Below are positions 40,463 through 49,049 of a DNA stretch of 64,000 bases, piece after piece. The stretch is taken from NCBI GenBank assembly GCA_016286205.1, contig JAEESF010000004.1, positions 1 through 64,000 of the forward strand. The letters are read 5' to 3'. The position numbers and the translations under genes were made by a program. This stretch comes from Colicola sp016286205 (GTDB lineage: Bacteria; Bacteroidota; Bacteroidia; Bacteroidales; Paludibacteraceae). Under the pieces are notes generated by a model. It was not told the DNA's origin, did not search any database, and was given only the letters and a program-made list of their open reading frames with translations. Numbering within the stretch: position 1 is the first letter of the stretch; every line of letters starts with the position of its first letter.

Positions 40463-43021
40463 TTAAATCCAACGTACGTAGCAGAAATCCATGCGGTGAG
40501 GTAGTAGTTCGTGGCGCGGATAGAGTCGCAAGCCGAATTTCATACCTCCTGCATAATCGAGTTGGTAGTTCATTTCGAAGAACAGATGACTGCCTTCTGC
40601 CTTCACCAACTGGAGTGGCTCTACTTCGTAGAGTTTATCGTTGTTGTGAGTCGAAGTACGTATAGCCACTAGGTCGATACCCAGGCCCTTGTCATTCAGG
40701 TCTTTGGTGTCTAGTTCAACAGCTACGCGGAACTTGTCGCCTACGTTCATGTTGGCCAATTCTGGCATCTCAACGTGAACGACCTCAATCTCATCCCAGT
40801 GGGCAACCATATTCTCTTTCCATGCAGCCAGTTCTTTTGCCACCTTGTAGTTGTCTTGCAGCAACAGGTTGTGGCGCTTAGCCAGTTTGTTGTAGAATTT
40901 TGCGAAATAGTCGTCCATCATACGTTTCATGGTGAAACGCGGAGTAATCTTGGTAACAGATTTCTTGATATATTGAATCCACTCTGGGCTATAACCCTTC
41001 GAGTTCTTAGCGTAGTACAACGGGATAATCTCGTTCTCCAGGATTTGGTAGATAGTAGCAGCGTCTAGCTGATCTTGGTGAGCCTGATTCTCGTAGGTAC
41101 GTTTCTCGGTCAATGCCCATCCTGCGCCTTCTACGTAGCCCTCGTACCACCAACCGTCTTTCACCGAGAAGTTGAGCACACCGTTCATCTGAGCTTTCTC
41201 GCCCGATGTTCCGGATGCCTCCAACGGACGAGTAGGAGTATTCAACCAGATATCGACACCCGAGATCAGACGTTTTGCCAAGCGCATGTCGTAGTTCTCC
41301 AGGAAGATGATCTTGCCCAGGAATTGCGGCATACGACTAATCTCGATGATACGTTTGATCAGTCCTTGACCTCCGCCATCTGCCGGGTGAGCCTTACCTG
41401 TGAAGAGGAACTGAACAGGGTAATTCGGGTTATTAACCAGTTTGTCCAAACGCTCCAGGTCTGTGAAGAGTAGGTGAGCACGTTTGTAGGTGGCAAAACG
41501 ACGACCGAAACCGATGATCAGGTTGTCCGGTTTCATCTCGTTTAGTGCGCGCACGATGCGAGCGGGATCTCCCTGACTCTTCATCCAGTCCTCGCGGAAT
41601 TGTTCCTTGATGTAATCCATCATCTTGCGCTTCAGCCCAATACGCGTTGCCCAGATTTCCTCGTCTGGTATATCTGCGTAGGCTTTCCACATATCCAGAT
41701 TCGACTGGTCGCTCATCCACTCTTTCGGCAGATATTTCTTGTAAACTACTTTCCAGTCGCTAGCTGCCCAAGTCGGCATATGCACACCATTGGTCACATA
41801 GTCCACGTGCAATTCTTCTGGGAAATAGCCTGGCCAAACGGGCGAGAACATTTTCTTGCTCACTTCGCCGTGCAACCACGATACACCGTTCGCCTCTTGA
41901 CAGGTGTTCAGTGCGAATACCGACATCGAGAATTTCTCGGTGTTGTCGTCTGGATTGGTACGACCCATGCCGATCAAGTCGTGCCAGTCGATGCCCAACT
42001 TAGCAGCATAGTCGCTCATGTATTTGTAGAACAGACCTTCTTCAAAGTAGTCGTGACCTGCAGGAACAGGCGTATGGCAAGTGTACAAACCACTAGCGCG
42101 AACGACTTCTTTTGCTTGGTTGAAGGTCAGACCTTCGTCTTGAACCAAATCTACCAGGCGTTGCAGACCCATCAAGGCTGCGTGACCCTCGTTGCAATGG
42201 TAAACATCTTTCTTAATGCCCAGTTTCTTCAGGGCTAGCATACCACCGATACCCAACAGAATCTCTTGTTTGATACGGTTCTCCCAGTCGCCACCATACA
42301 GTTGATGAGTTATTTGGCGATCCCATTCGCTATTCAGCTCATTGTCAGTATCCAATAGATACAGATTCATACGTCCTACTGCCACGCGCCACAGATAAGC
42401 GTGAACTGTGCGGCCTGGATAAGGAACATCTATCACCATGTTCGAGCCATCAGCCTCTTTCATCTGAGTGATAGGTAGGTTCGAGAAGTTCTGTGCCTCG
42501 TAGTTGGCTATTTGCTGTCCTTCCGGGCTCAGTGTCTGGGTGAAATATCCGTAGCGATAGAGGAAACCAATGGCATCCATATCTACGTTGCAATCGGAAG
42601 CCTCTTTGATATAGTCGCCGGCCAGAATACCCAGACCGCCCGAATAAATCTTCAGAACGTGGGTCAGACCATACTCCATCGAGAAGTATGCTATAGTTGG
42701 TTTTTTCTTGTCTTTTGGTGTGTCCATGTATGCACGGAATTCGGCATACACTTTGTTCAGATTAGCCATGAACTTCTCGTCTTTCGACAGTTCTAGCATT
42801 TTCTCATAGCTAATGATGTTCAGTAGCACGATGGGGTTGGAGTTGGCGCGGTGCCATGCTTCGTTGTCGATGTAGCGGAAGATGTCTTTCGCATCGCCAT
42901 TCCATGTCCACCAAAGGTTGTAGGCTAATTCTTGTAGTTTGCTTAGGTTAGCGGGAAGAGTGGCATGTATATTGCATTCTTTCCACGCGGGTTGATTAAC
43001 GTTACTTACTTTGATTTTCAT
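40463..43021 (-). CDS. glgP: Alpha-glucan phosphorylase (GT35)
   Basis: 852 residues from ATG 43021. The short, divergent phosphorylase type: N-terminal LAYNLWWTWNGDA, YFSMEYGLTHVLKIYSGGLGILAGD, and the PLP-site region TRPLEASGTSGEKAQMNG. Releases glucose-1-phosphate from glycogen-type glucans in the cytosol. It is transcribed alone from 43066-43097; the other glycogen genes are 12 kb away. Confidence 0.94.
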   Translation of the reverse strand: MKIKVSNVNQPAWKECNIHATLPANLSKLQELAYNLWWTWNGDAKDIFRYIDNEAWHRANSNPIVLLNIISYEKMLELSKDEKFMANLNKVYAEFRAYMDTPKDKKKPTIAYFSMEYGLTHVLKIYSGGLGILAGDYIKEASDCNVDMDAIGFLYRYGYFTQTLSPEGQQIANYEAQNFSNLPITQMKEADGSNMVIDVPYPGRTVHAYLWRVAVGRMNLYLLDTDNELNSEWDRQITHQLYGGDWENRIKQEILLGIGGMLALKKLGIKKDVYHCNEGHAALMGLQRLVDLVQDEGLTFNQAKEVVRASGLYTCHTPVPAGHDYFEEGLFYKYMSDYAAKLGIDWHDLIGMGRTNPDDNTEKFSMSVFALNTCQEANGVSWLHGEVSKKMFSPVWPGYFPEELHVDYVTNGVHMPTWAASDWKVVYKKYLPKEWMSDQSNLDMWKAYADIPDEEIWATRIGLKRKMMDYIKEQFREDWMKSQGDPARIVRALNEMKPDNLIIGFGRRFATYKRAHLLFTDLERLDKLVNNPNYPVQFLFTGKAHPADGGGQGLIKRIIEISRMPQFLGKIIFLENYDMRLAKRLISGVDIWLNTPTRPLEASGTSGEKAQMNGVLNFSVKDGWWYEGYVEGAGWALTEKRTYENQAHQDQLDAATIYQILENEIIPLYYAKNSKGYSPEWIQYIKKSVTKITPRFTMKRMMDDYFAKFYNKLAKRHNLLLQDNYKVAKELAAWKENMVAHWDEIEVVHVEMPELANMNVGDKFRVAVELDTKDLNDKGLGIDLVAIRTSTHNNDKLYEVEPLQLVKAEGSHLFFEMNYQLDYAGGMKFGLRLYPRHELLPHRMDFCYVRWI

Positions 43022-43065
43022 ATAAATGATTGATTGTTTGTCTGTGTTATTTTCAAAATCGGCCG

Positions 43066-43097
43066 CAAAATTACAAAAAAAAAATGACATACGCAAG
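43066..43097 (-). promoter_or_regulatory. Promoter of glgP
   Basis: Minus strand CTTG (43094-43097), 20 bp, TAATTTTG (43066-43073); -33 region CTTGCGTATGTCA followed by a T run, nearly the same as the typA promoter. Confidence 0.85.
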
Positions 43098-43128
43098 CGC
43101 GCATGCCACTTTTTCTATTTTGTCAATC

Positions 43129-45051
43129 TTATTTTACTTCCGTGCCTAAGATGTCGTAGGTCTTTCCGTTTCGTAAAATCAAGACTCTACCATCGCGTAG
43201 CACTTTTTTTCCATGTTCGCTAGTCGTCTCACTTTCAGTGCTTTCGATGGCTTCTGATGGTGTGCCGTAACTAAACCGGATAGTAGACCCGAAGTGAGAA
43301 GTGCCTTCTCCGGAAAGAATAGGTTGGCTCGATTCATCATAAGCCAGACTGATTTGACCATCGACGAGATACCAAACTGCATGTACCCAACCATCGTTGT
43401 CGAGCAAGGTTACATAGCACGGAATCAGCACATTGCCATAACGGCCCATGGAAGCGCTGAAAGAGCCCTCTGCCTCTGAATCGTCAATTGGATAAACGCC
43501 CGCAGCAGGGTAGGCCACAGAAGTGAACAGGCCCAGGTGAACATAAGCTCGCAGTCCATTGACATCTGCTTCGCGCTGCGTTAGAACGATATCCAATACT
43601 CCATCTCGGCTGACTGTCTTGCTTTCCCAAACTAGCGAATCCAGAACAATTGTGATGGTCGCAATAGTCTGTTGCTCGTCTATGTATGGCTGATCCTCTA
43701 GATCAACCTCATCGTCCGGTTGCGGATAATAGATGATATGCGGGTCTTGTGCGAACGAGAACGTATATTCGCTGCCGATAGTATCGGTCAACCGCATCGC
43801 ATAGGTCCATTCTTGGCCCGCAGTAGGCGTCAGGGCGAGTGTTATGGTGTCAAACACATAAGGTTCGCCGCCAAAGAAATAGGCATTGAAATCGGCTTGA
43901 TCTTGATACATTTGAACACCCTCCAACAGATGAGTTTCCAGCGAATAAATACCCTCGGTCAGCGCCATTGGTTGAGGCAAAACAGCATCTAGCAGCACAT
44001 TCGGGAAACTTTGTTTCCCGTTGAAGAAATTAAAGGTGTAGCGATATTGATTGTTGGTGCTGTCCGACAAATTGCTCAGATACGTGATGACGACCGAATC
44101 AATAGCCAGTTCCACTTTTTCTGCGGCGGGTGGCACATCATCCGGATGGTAGAGCATATTATAACTCCGCGCGTTGACACGAATGGTGGAACCGTTGTGC
44201 GAGAGCGCCTCGCCCACAATGAAAATAGTATCGGTGGCGGTGTTGTAACTCACCAGAAGCGAGCCGCTTACCAGGTAATAAGGCGTATAACTACCCCAAT
44301 TCTCCTCGTCGCGAATAGCCACGTAGCACGGATCATCGTTTTGCAATCCCAGATAACCTTTCGAAGCGGTCAATGTGCCCGCAAGGCCTGTTGTATCGAT
44401 GCTGTAAGTGCCTTCTGGCATCGCCATCTCTGAGGACAAAAGGCGCAACTCAATCCAGTTGTAGGTCTCGTTGGCCATCTCATTGAGTGTCACCTCGATG
44501 TAACCTTCGCGTTCGCGGAAATGAACCACATCGGCCGTAAAATCAATCGTGCTAATTTCTGTCGGCTCAAAGCGGTAGGGGTCTTGTTGAGGTACGACAT
44601 CGCCACTTTCTTTGTACGCAAACGTGAACGGAGCGATATCGTAGGTATAGGCCGTATTGTTGCGGCTGGCAGTGATAGAACCGCTCAGGGTGCATGTGCT
44701 GTCGTCAACGGCCACGATGGACAACGTGATAGGCGAATCTTCGTCGCTATAGTACCACATATCCACCGCGCTACCGTTGGCTTGAGTCTTGTGAACATAG
44801 CACCCCACGTATCCAATCGTTTTATCCGCGGCAGAGAAAGAGCCGATGGCCGATTGGGTGCTAGGCCAAACGTCAAAAGCAACTTCGTATTCGCCGCTCG
44901 TGGTATGCGCCTGAACAGTGACAAAGTAATTGGCTTTGTCCACTGTCATGTTTTCTATTTGTACGGCCGTTGCTGTCAGGTCGTAGGCCGCATACACACT
45001 CTGCAGCAGGCCCAAACACAGAACAACGAAAAATAATCGTTTCATCGTCAT
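43129..45051 (-). CDS. Secreted protein with four beta-repeat domains and a C-terminal sorting-like tail
   Basis: 640 residues. Signal peptide (1-21), then about four repeats of 130-150 residues. Repeats 2 and 4 are closest: both have PCYV, a YLV-x-G strand and SH-x-GSTIR. The last 25 residues (RDGRVLILRNGKTYDILG) match the tail of the adjacent upstream gene 45051-46238. Such tails on unrelated Bacteroidales surface proteins suggest a shared export or anchoring signal, possibly a type IX secretion variant; that is inference. The fold family is not recognised. Start and stop of the pair share one base (TAATG). Confidence 0.75.
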   Translation of the reverse strand: MTMKRLFFVVLCLGLLQSVYAAYDLTATAVQIENMTVDKANYFVTVQAHTTSGEYEVAFDVWPSTQSAIGSFSAADKTIGYVGCYVHKTQANGSAVDMWYYSDEDSPITLSIVAVDDSTCTLSGSITASRNNTAYTYDIAPFTFAYKESGDVVPQQDPYRFEPTEISTIDFTADVVHFREREGYIEVTLNEMANETYNWIELRLLSSEMAMPEGTYSIDTTGLAGTLTASKGYLGLQNDDPCYVAIRDEENWGSYTPYYLVSGSLLVSYNTATDTIFIVGEALSHNGSTIRVNARSYNMLYHPDDVPPAAEKVELAIDSVVITYLSNLSDSTNNQYRYTFNFFNGKQSFPNVLLDAVLPQPMALTEGIYSLETHLLEGVQMYQDQADFNAYFFGGEPYVFDTITLALTPTAGQEWTYAMRLTDTIGSEYTFSFAQDPHIIYYPQPDDEVDLEDQPYIDEQQTIATITIVLDSLVWESKTVSRDGVLDIVLTQREADVNGLRAYVHLGLFTSVAYPAAGVYPIDDSEAEGSFSASMGRYGNVLIPCYVTLLDNDGWVHAVWYLVDGQISLAYDESSQPILSGEGTSHFGSTIRFSYGTPSEAIESTESETTSEHGKKVLRDGRVLILRNGKTYDILGTEVK

Positions 45052-46238
45052 TATTGGATGAGCGCTCCTTGCAGATTGTACAATTGGCCGTTTCTCTCGA
45101 TGTAAACAACGCCCTCGCGGCTGATTTTGCGAGCATTGGAACGGCTCTCGGTATTCTCAATACCGGTGGCTCCGGATGGGGTGAGCGTTGCATTCTCGCC
45201 ATCGAAGCTGAAATCGATTCCCTGGCCACCATTGTTACTGTTGAAATAGTAATAATGTGTTGCCTCGATACGCCTATTGCCCGTTACGGCCAGATAATTC
45301 ATGTCTAGGTCAGTGCAAATCAGTGGTCCACCGCTGAAATTGTATGTGTTGGTGCCTGTACTAACAATCGTTATGGAACTAACAGAATCGTTGGATAGGT
45401 AACGCTGTTTGGGCGTTTTCAGGTCTTTGACATAGCAGCTCGAACTCCACATGAGTTTACTGCCGTTTTTCGTAGCATACGAACCAACGATACTCGTGGG
45501 CTCTGCTCCTTCGGTATAAAGCGCCAGTTGCACCTCATAATTGCGAATCTCGTTGGTCTCGCGATTCGAGCCACTGCATTGCATCGTTAGGAAATAGCGG
45601 TTCTCACCATAATCGCTGACACTGTCTTTGATGCTCAGGCCGGTTACAGTCAGGTCATACGAATAGAATTGCTCAACATACTCGTCCGAATAACCGAAAA
45701 CATACGGAGTCTGTCCGATGCCTTGATTCAGAATTTCATCTGCATTATAACTATAGTTATAAACATACGTATTACTTAGGTTCACGCGAGTGGCAAAACA
45801 GAGGCGACAAGCGCTGATGCTATATTGGTGCTCACTAATCTTGTTGATGACAAAGGTAGAAAGCGAATCCGGATGAAGTACGCGTGTGGTCGAGCCTGAA
45901 GTAAACTCTGAAGTGACAAGATTGATCGTCTGGTCATTCACATTAGCACTCGCACTGGTTGAACTTGCACCTTCGGTGGTATAAACACCTTCCAATGTGT
46001 TGTCGTCCGAATTCAGCACCACTTTGACTGTTGAGGTGTAGGATGTGGTCGGCTTAGAAGAGTACTCTGCGGTGTTTTTGCATTTTTGCTCGAAAGTAAC
46101 GGTAAATTGATGTTTCGTCGAACTTGCGAGTGTGTCAATAGAGATACTTGTAATTCCGCACAAGTAGTTGTAATTACTAGCATTCAGGGTAAGACAAGTT
46201 AAGCAAACAGAGAAAAATAGAGTAAATAATTTTTTCAT
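45051..46238 (-). CDS. Secreted protein with two beta-repeat domains, paralogue of the next gene
   Basis: 395 residues. Signal peptide (1-20), a Ser/Thr-rich first repeat (about 22-185) and a second repeat (about 190-345) that aligns loosely with the repeats of 43129-45051 (pattern VGSYATKNG...SSCYVKD). The tail REGVVYIERNGQLYNLQG is shared with the neighbour. First gene of a two-gene operon from the promoter at 46281-46312. No enzymatic motif. Likely cell-surface. Confidence 0.72.
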   Translation of the reverse strand: MKKLFTLFFSVCLTCLTLNASNYNYLCGITSISIDTLASSTKHQFTVTFEQKCKNTAEYSSKPTTSYTSTVKVVLNSDDNTLEGVYTTEGASSTSASANVNDQTINLVTSEFTSGSTTRVLHPDSLSTFVINKISEHQYSISACRLCFATRVNLSNTYVYNYSYNADEILNQGIGQTPYVFGYSDEYVEQFYSYDLTVTGLSIKDSVSDYGENRYFLTMQCSGSNRETNEIRNYEVQLALYTEGAEPTSIVGSYATKNGSKLMWSSSCYVKDLKTPKQRYLSNDSVSSITIVSTGTNTYNFSGGPLICTDLDMNYLAVTGNRRIEATHYYYFNSNNGGQGIDFSFDGENATLTPSGATGIENTESRSNARKISREGVVYIERNGQLYNLQGALIQ

Positions 46239-46280
46239 TTAATAAGTGATTTTTGATGGTCATTTAACAATTTTGCGGCG

Positions 46281-46312
46281 CAAAGGTACATAAAAATTTC
46301 GACATACGCAAA
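46281..46312 (-). promoter_or_regulatory. Promoter of the secreted repeat-protein pair
   Basis: Minus strand TTTG (46309-46312), 20 bp, TACCTTTG (46281-46288); -33 region TTTGCGTATGTCG. Leader about 40 nt. Confidence 0.85.
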
Positions 46313-46368
46313 TATTTGTCAAAAACTGCATTTTTATATATACTATGTATATATATTCAATTTATTGA

Positions 46369-46401
46369 CGAGACATAAACGAGACAATCACGAGACATTA
46401 T
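46369..46401 (+). repeat. Three-unit 11-bp tandem array
   Basis: CGAGACATAAA, CGAGACAATCA, CGAGACATTAT in strict 11-bp phase, in the divergent intergenic region 46239-46618. Units match those inside the guanylyltransferase gene (60068-60122). Confidence 0.88.
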
Positions 46402-46425
46402 CAGGAACGGAGCAAACTTTTGGGC

Positions 46426-46559
46426 TTCAAAATGTACTCTGATTAAGATTTTACCCCTACGGGTGTATAACGTGGTTTGACCGAGACTTTAACCTGACAT
46501 AAACGAGAGCACTACCTGACATTTTCGACCTCAAAAAATGTACTCTCGTTAAGATTTGC
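46426..46559 (+). repeat. Direct repeat pair of about 26 bp flanking the second 11-bp array
   Basis: A segment AAAATGTACTCTGATTAAG at 46429-46447 recurs as AAAATGTACTCTCGTTAAG at 46535-46553, both continuing into ATTT. The 55-bp array 46482-46536 runs up to the second copy. Confidence 0.8.
46482..46536 (+). repeat. Five-unit 11-bp tandem array (degenerate)
   Basis: CGAGACTTTAA, CCTGACATAAA, CGAGAGCACTA, CCTGACATTTT, CGACCTCAAAA: five 11-bp units, 55 bp, ending 42 bp before the -33 box of the RNase gene. Confidence 0.8.
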
Positions 46560-46578
46560 CGCAAAATCACAAAGAAAT

Positions 46579-46609
46579 TTTGACATATGCAAATTTTTTC
46601 GTAACTTTG
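46579..46609 (+). promoter_or_regulatory. Promoter of the RNB-S1 nuclease gene
   Basis: TTTG 46579-46582, 19 bp, TAACTTTG 46602-46609, 9 bp before ATG 46619. This sets a very short leader and shows that the gene does not extend further upstream. Confidence 0.75.
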
Positions 46610-46618
46610 CACCCACAA

Positions 46619-47914
46619 ATGAATAATGTGAAGATAATAGAACAGGAGATAATACGTCGTCGCGACATGCGCGATGTCTTCACTTTTACCATCGATCCCG
46701 CTGACGCGAAGGATTTTGACGATGCGCTCTCGTTCGCAAAAAACGAAGATGGCACCTTCCAAATCGGCGTACATATTGCCGATGTCTCGTTCTATGTCAA
46801 ACCTGGCACGCCCACCGATGACGAGGCTTATCGCAAGGGAACAAGCGTCTATCTCGTAGATCGCGTGATTCCAATGTTGCCCGAGTCGCTTTGCAACGAC
46901 CTTTGCTCACTTCGTCCGAACGAAGACAAACTCTGTATGTCCGTAGTCTTCACAATGGACGAAAAAGCCGCGGTGCTTAAGCACAAAATTTGCCATACGG
47001 TCATTCGCTCCGATGCACGACTCAATTACAACCAAGCGCAGCAAATCATAGAAGGTTCCGCGCCGCAACTCTCTCCCTTGGAGAGAGCGTCCGAACTCAC
47101 GGAAGCTATTCTCATACTCAATACTTTGGCGCAAAAACTGCGCGCAGAACGAATGGCCAAAGGCGCGCTGATGATTGAGCAAGACGAAGTTCATTTCCGC
47201 TTGGACGAACACCATCAGCCCATTGATATTTATTTCGAACATCCCACCGAAGCACACCACTTGATTGAGGAGTTTATGTTGCTCGCCAATCGCACGGTTG
47301 CCACTTCTGTTGGCTCGCGGCCGTTTGTCTATCGTGTGCATGACAAACCTGATGCCGACAAACTGGATGAACTAGAGCGGTTTAAGAAGCGAATGGGACG
47401 ACGTTTGCAACCGCAAGTCGTTGATTTGCTGCTGATTCGCGCGCAAGCTAAAGCTGTCTATTCAACCTACAATATCGGTCACTACGGACTCGCTTTTTCC
47501 CATTATACCCATTTCACTTCGCCCATTCGCCGATACCCCGATTTGATGGTTCATCGCCTTGTGGACAAGTATATTCTCACAGGCAAAAAAGATACGCCCA
47601 ATCGCGAAGAAATGGAGATGATGTGCGAGCATTGTTCCGCCTGCGAACAAGAGGCTCAACAGGCCGAGCGCGACTCTATCAAACTCTTCCAGACGCTTTG
47701 GATGGAGCAGCATTTGGGAGAAGTGTTTGATGGTCATATTAGTGGCATAACCGATTTCGGATTCTTTGTCCAACTGGACGCTAGTCGTTGCGAAGGACTG
47801 ATTCACATGGAGTGCATCGAGCATCCGGAAGATTTTGTCCTCGGCGATCCCGTTCGTGTGCAAGTGGTCCGCGTAGATACCAATCGCAGCCAAATTGACT
47901 TTGAATTTGCCTAA
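46619..47914 (+). CDS. RNB-domain ribonuclease lacking N-terminal cold-shock domains (RNase R-like)
   Basis: 431 residues. Begins directly at the RNB catalytic domain: FTFTIDPADAKDFDDALSF holds the metal-binding aspartates, followed by IGVHIADVSFYVKPG, TSVYLVDRVIPMLPESLC and HYTHFTSPIRRYPDLMVHRL. Ends with an S1 domain (about 365-431, GEVFDGHISGITDFGFFVQL). Bacteroidetes RNase R is usually 700 residues or more with two cold-shock domains and more; these are missing, and the adjacent promoter rules out an upstream part. Expected to degrade RNA 3' to 5', perhaps with altered substrate choice. Confidence 0.85.
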   Translation: MNNVKIIEQEIIRRRDMRDVFTFTIDPADAKDFDDALSFAKNEDGTFQIGVHIADVSFYVKPGTPTDDEAYRKGTSVYLVDRVIPMLPESLCNDLCSLRPNEDKLCMSVVFTMDEKAAVLKHKICHTVIRSDARLNYNQAQQIIEGSAPQLSPLERASELTEAILILNTLAQKLRAERMAKGALMIEQDEVHFRLDEHHQPIDIYFEHPTEAHHLIEEFMLLANRTVATSVGSRPFVYRVHDKPDADKLDELERFKKRMGRRLQPQVVDLLLIRAQAKAVYSTYNIGHYGLAFSHYTHFTSPIRRYPDLMVHRLVDKYILTGKKDTPNREEMEMMCEHCSACEQEAQQAERDSIKLFQTLWMEQHLGEVFDGHISGITDFGFFVQLDASRCEGLIHMECIEHPEDFVLGDPVRVQVVRVDTNRSQIDFEFA

Positions 47915-47934
47915 AAGTGCAAAAAATACGAGAT

Positions 47935-47962
47935 TTTCACCTTTCAATTTTCCATTTTCAAT
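47935..47962 (+). repeat. Heptad array upstream of a promoter
   Basis: TTTCACC, TTTCAAT, TTTCCAT, TTTCAAT: four 7-bp units ending 9 bp before the -7 box at 47972. The first unit is the one at 429-463 and 60755-60782. Confidence 0.82.
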
Positions 47963-47971
47963 TATTTTTTG

Positions 47972-47979
47972 TACCTTTG
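47972..47979 (+). promoter_or_regulatory. Promoter -7 box of the 47988 gene
   Basis: TACCTTTG with transcription expected near 47986. No TTTG stands 20 bp upstream; that place is taken by the heptad array. The bases around it (TACCTTTGCA, then GAATTTGAA) repeat those of the sigma-factor promoter at 679. Confidence 0.65.
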
Positions 47980-47987
47980 CACCGAAT

Positions 47988-48743
47988 TTGAAAAACCGCA
48001 TCTACATATTACTTCTGTTTTCTGCGCTCGCGTTGTGTGCGCGCGCGGAAACCATTGTTTTGCATACGGGTGCGCGCGTGGTGGGAACCATCGTCTTCCA
48101 GAATGAAGAGGTGGTCATTGTCCGTGATGCCTCCGGAGCGAGATTCCAATATCCCAAGACCGATGTGCAAGAGATATTGGCCGACGATCCTACGGAAGTG
48201 GCGGTAAAAGAGGAGGGAGAAGACAATATTGGCACCACCAAGAAAGTGTCCATTCAGCTTCAACTGTCTTGTGGCGCGGCTGTTCAGCCTTCGGAAAAAA
48301 CAGGCGCAACGTATGATGTGGATTTGTTGGTGGGGTCGCATCATATAGGCGACAAGCATATTTTCGTCGGACTCGGAGTAGGTTACCACGGCCTCGCGCT
48401 AATGGCAAAACCCGATCCTACGGATGTGTATCATTTTCTGCCAATCACGGCTGCGCTACACTTGCCACTTATTGAGCAGCAACATGCGCCAACCTTTGGA
48501 TTTGCCGTAGGTTATGGCATTGCGCTCAACAAGGATAAGAAATATGTCGGAGGCGCGCACGCCGATTTGGATTTCGGTTATCGCTACCAGATCAACGAGA
48601 AAACGGCGTTGGAATTAACCGCTTTTGCACAATTCCAACAGGCTAAACTCAATGTCGTAGAAACCGTAGAAGGAGTAGAGTTTATTAATCGCACCGGTCG
48701 TATTTTTGCGGGCACAGGTCTGCGTTTTTCGGTGCTCTTCTGA
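47988..48743 (+). CDS. Outer-membrane beta-barrel-like protein, function unknown
   Basis: 251 residues from TTG 47988, the only start codon between the -7 box and the signal peptide (KNRIYILLLFSALALCARA). Transcription should begin within about 2 nt of it, so the mRNA is probably leaderless. The N-terminal mature part is a small beta domain (TIVLHTGARVVGTIVFQNEEVVIVRDASG) of the kind seen at the front of Bacteroidetes surface proteins; the rest alternates like an 8-strand barrel and ends FAGTGLRFSVLF. Specific role unknown. Four bp (TGA to ATG gap of 3) separate it from the next gene. Confidence 0.7.
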   Translation: MKNRIYILLLFSALALCARAETIVLHTGARVVGTIVFQNEEVVIVRDASGARFQYPKTDVQEILADDPTEVAVKEEGEDNIGTTKKVSIQLQLSCGAAVQPSEKTGATYDVDLLVGSHHIGDKHIFVGLGVGYHGLALMAKPDPTDVYHFLPITAALHLPLIEQQHAPTFGFAVGYGIALNKDKKYVGGAHADLDFGYRYQINEKTALELTAFAQFQQAKLNVVETVEGVEFINRTGRIFAGTGLRFSVLF

Positions 48744-48746
48744 TCT

Positions 48747-48950
48747 ATGAAACCCACGCCTGCCAATAGAAAACAAAAGATGCCACGCGAATATCGCGTT
48801 AGTATCTTGCTCAACTCGAAGGAGCAACGCGCTCTCGAGCGGTTCTGCGATCAATATGGCGTGACCAATCGCAGCCGACTCATTCGCGAAACACTTATGC
48901 GCGCCATTCTCCGACAATTGGAAAACGACCAACCCACACTTTTCGATTAA
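48747..48950 (+). CDS. Small ribbon-helix-helix-like protein
   Basis: 67 residues, basic. EYRVSILLNSKEQRALERFC followed by NRSRLIRETLMRAIL has the beta-alpha-alpha shape of ribbon-helix-helix DNA-binding proteins. Could be a small regulator of its own two-gene unit. No toxin partner follows; the next gene is rpoD on the other strand. Confidence 0.7.
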   Translation: MKPTPANRKQKMPREYRVSILLNSKEQRALERFCDQYGVTNRSRLIRETLMRAILRQLENDQPTLFD

Positions 48951-48999
48951 ACACAACCCGCATTTTCGATACTTACAACCCACTAATAAACAAAAAAAG

Positions 49000-49019
49000 C
49001 GCCTCCATTTCTGGAGGCG
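49000..49019 (+). terminator. Terminator after the RHH-like gene
   Basis: CGCCTCC / GGAGGCG stem, 6-nt loop, A run before and TTTCTCTTTT after. Confidence 0.87.
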
Positions 49020-49049
49020 TTTCTCTTTTCACTTCATCATCATGAGTGC

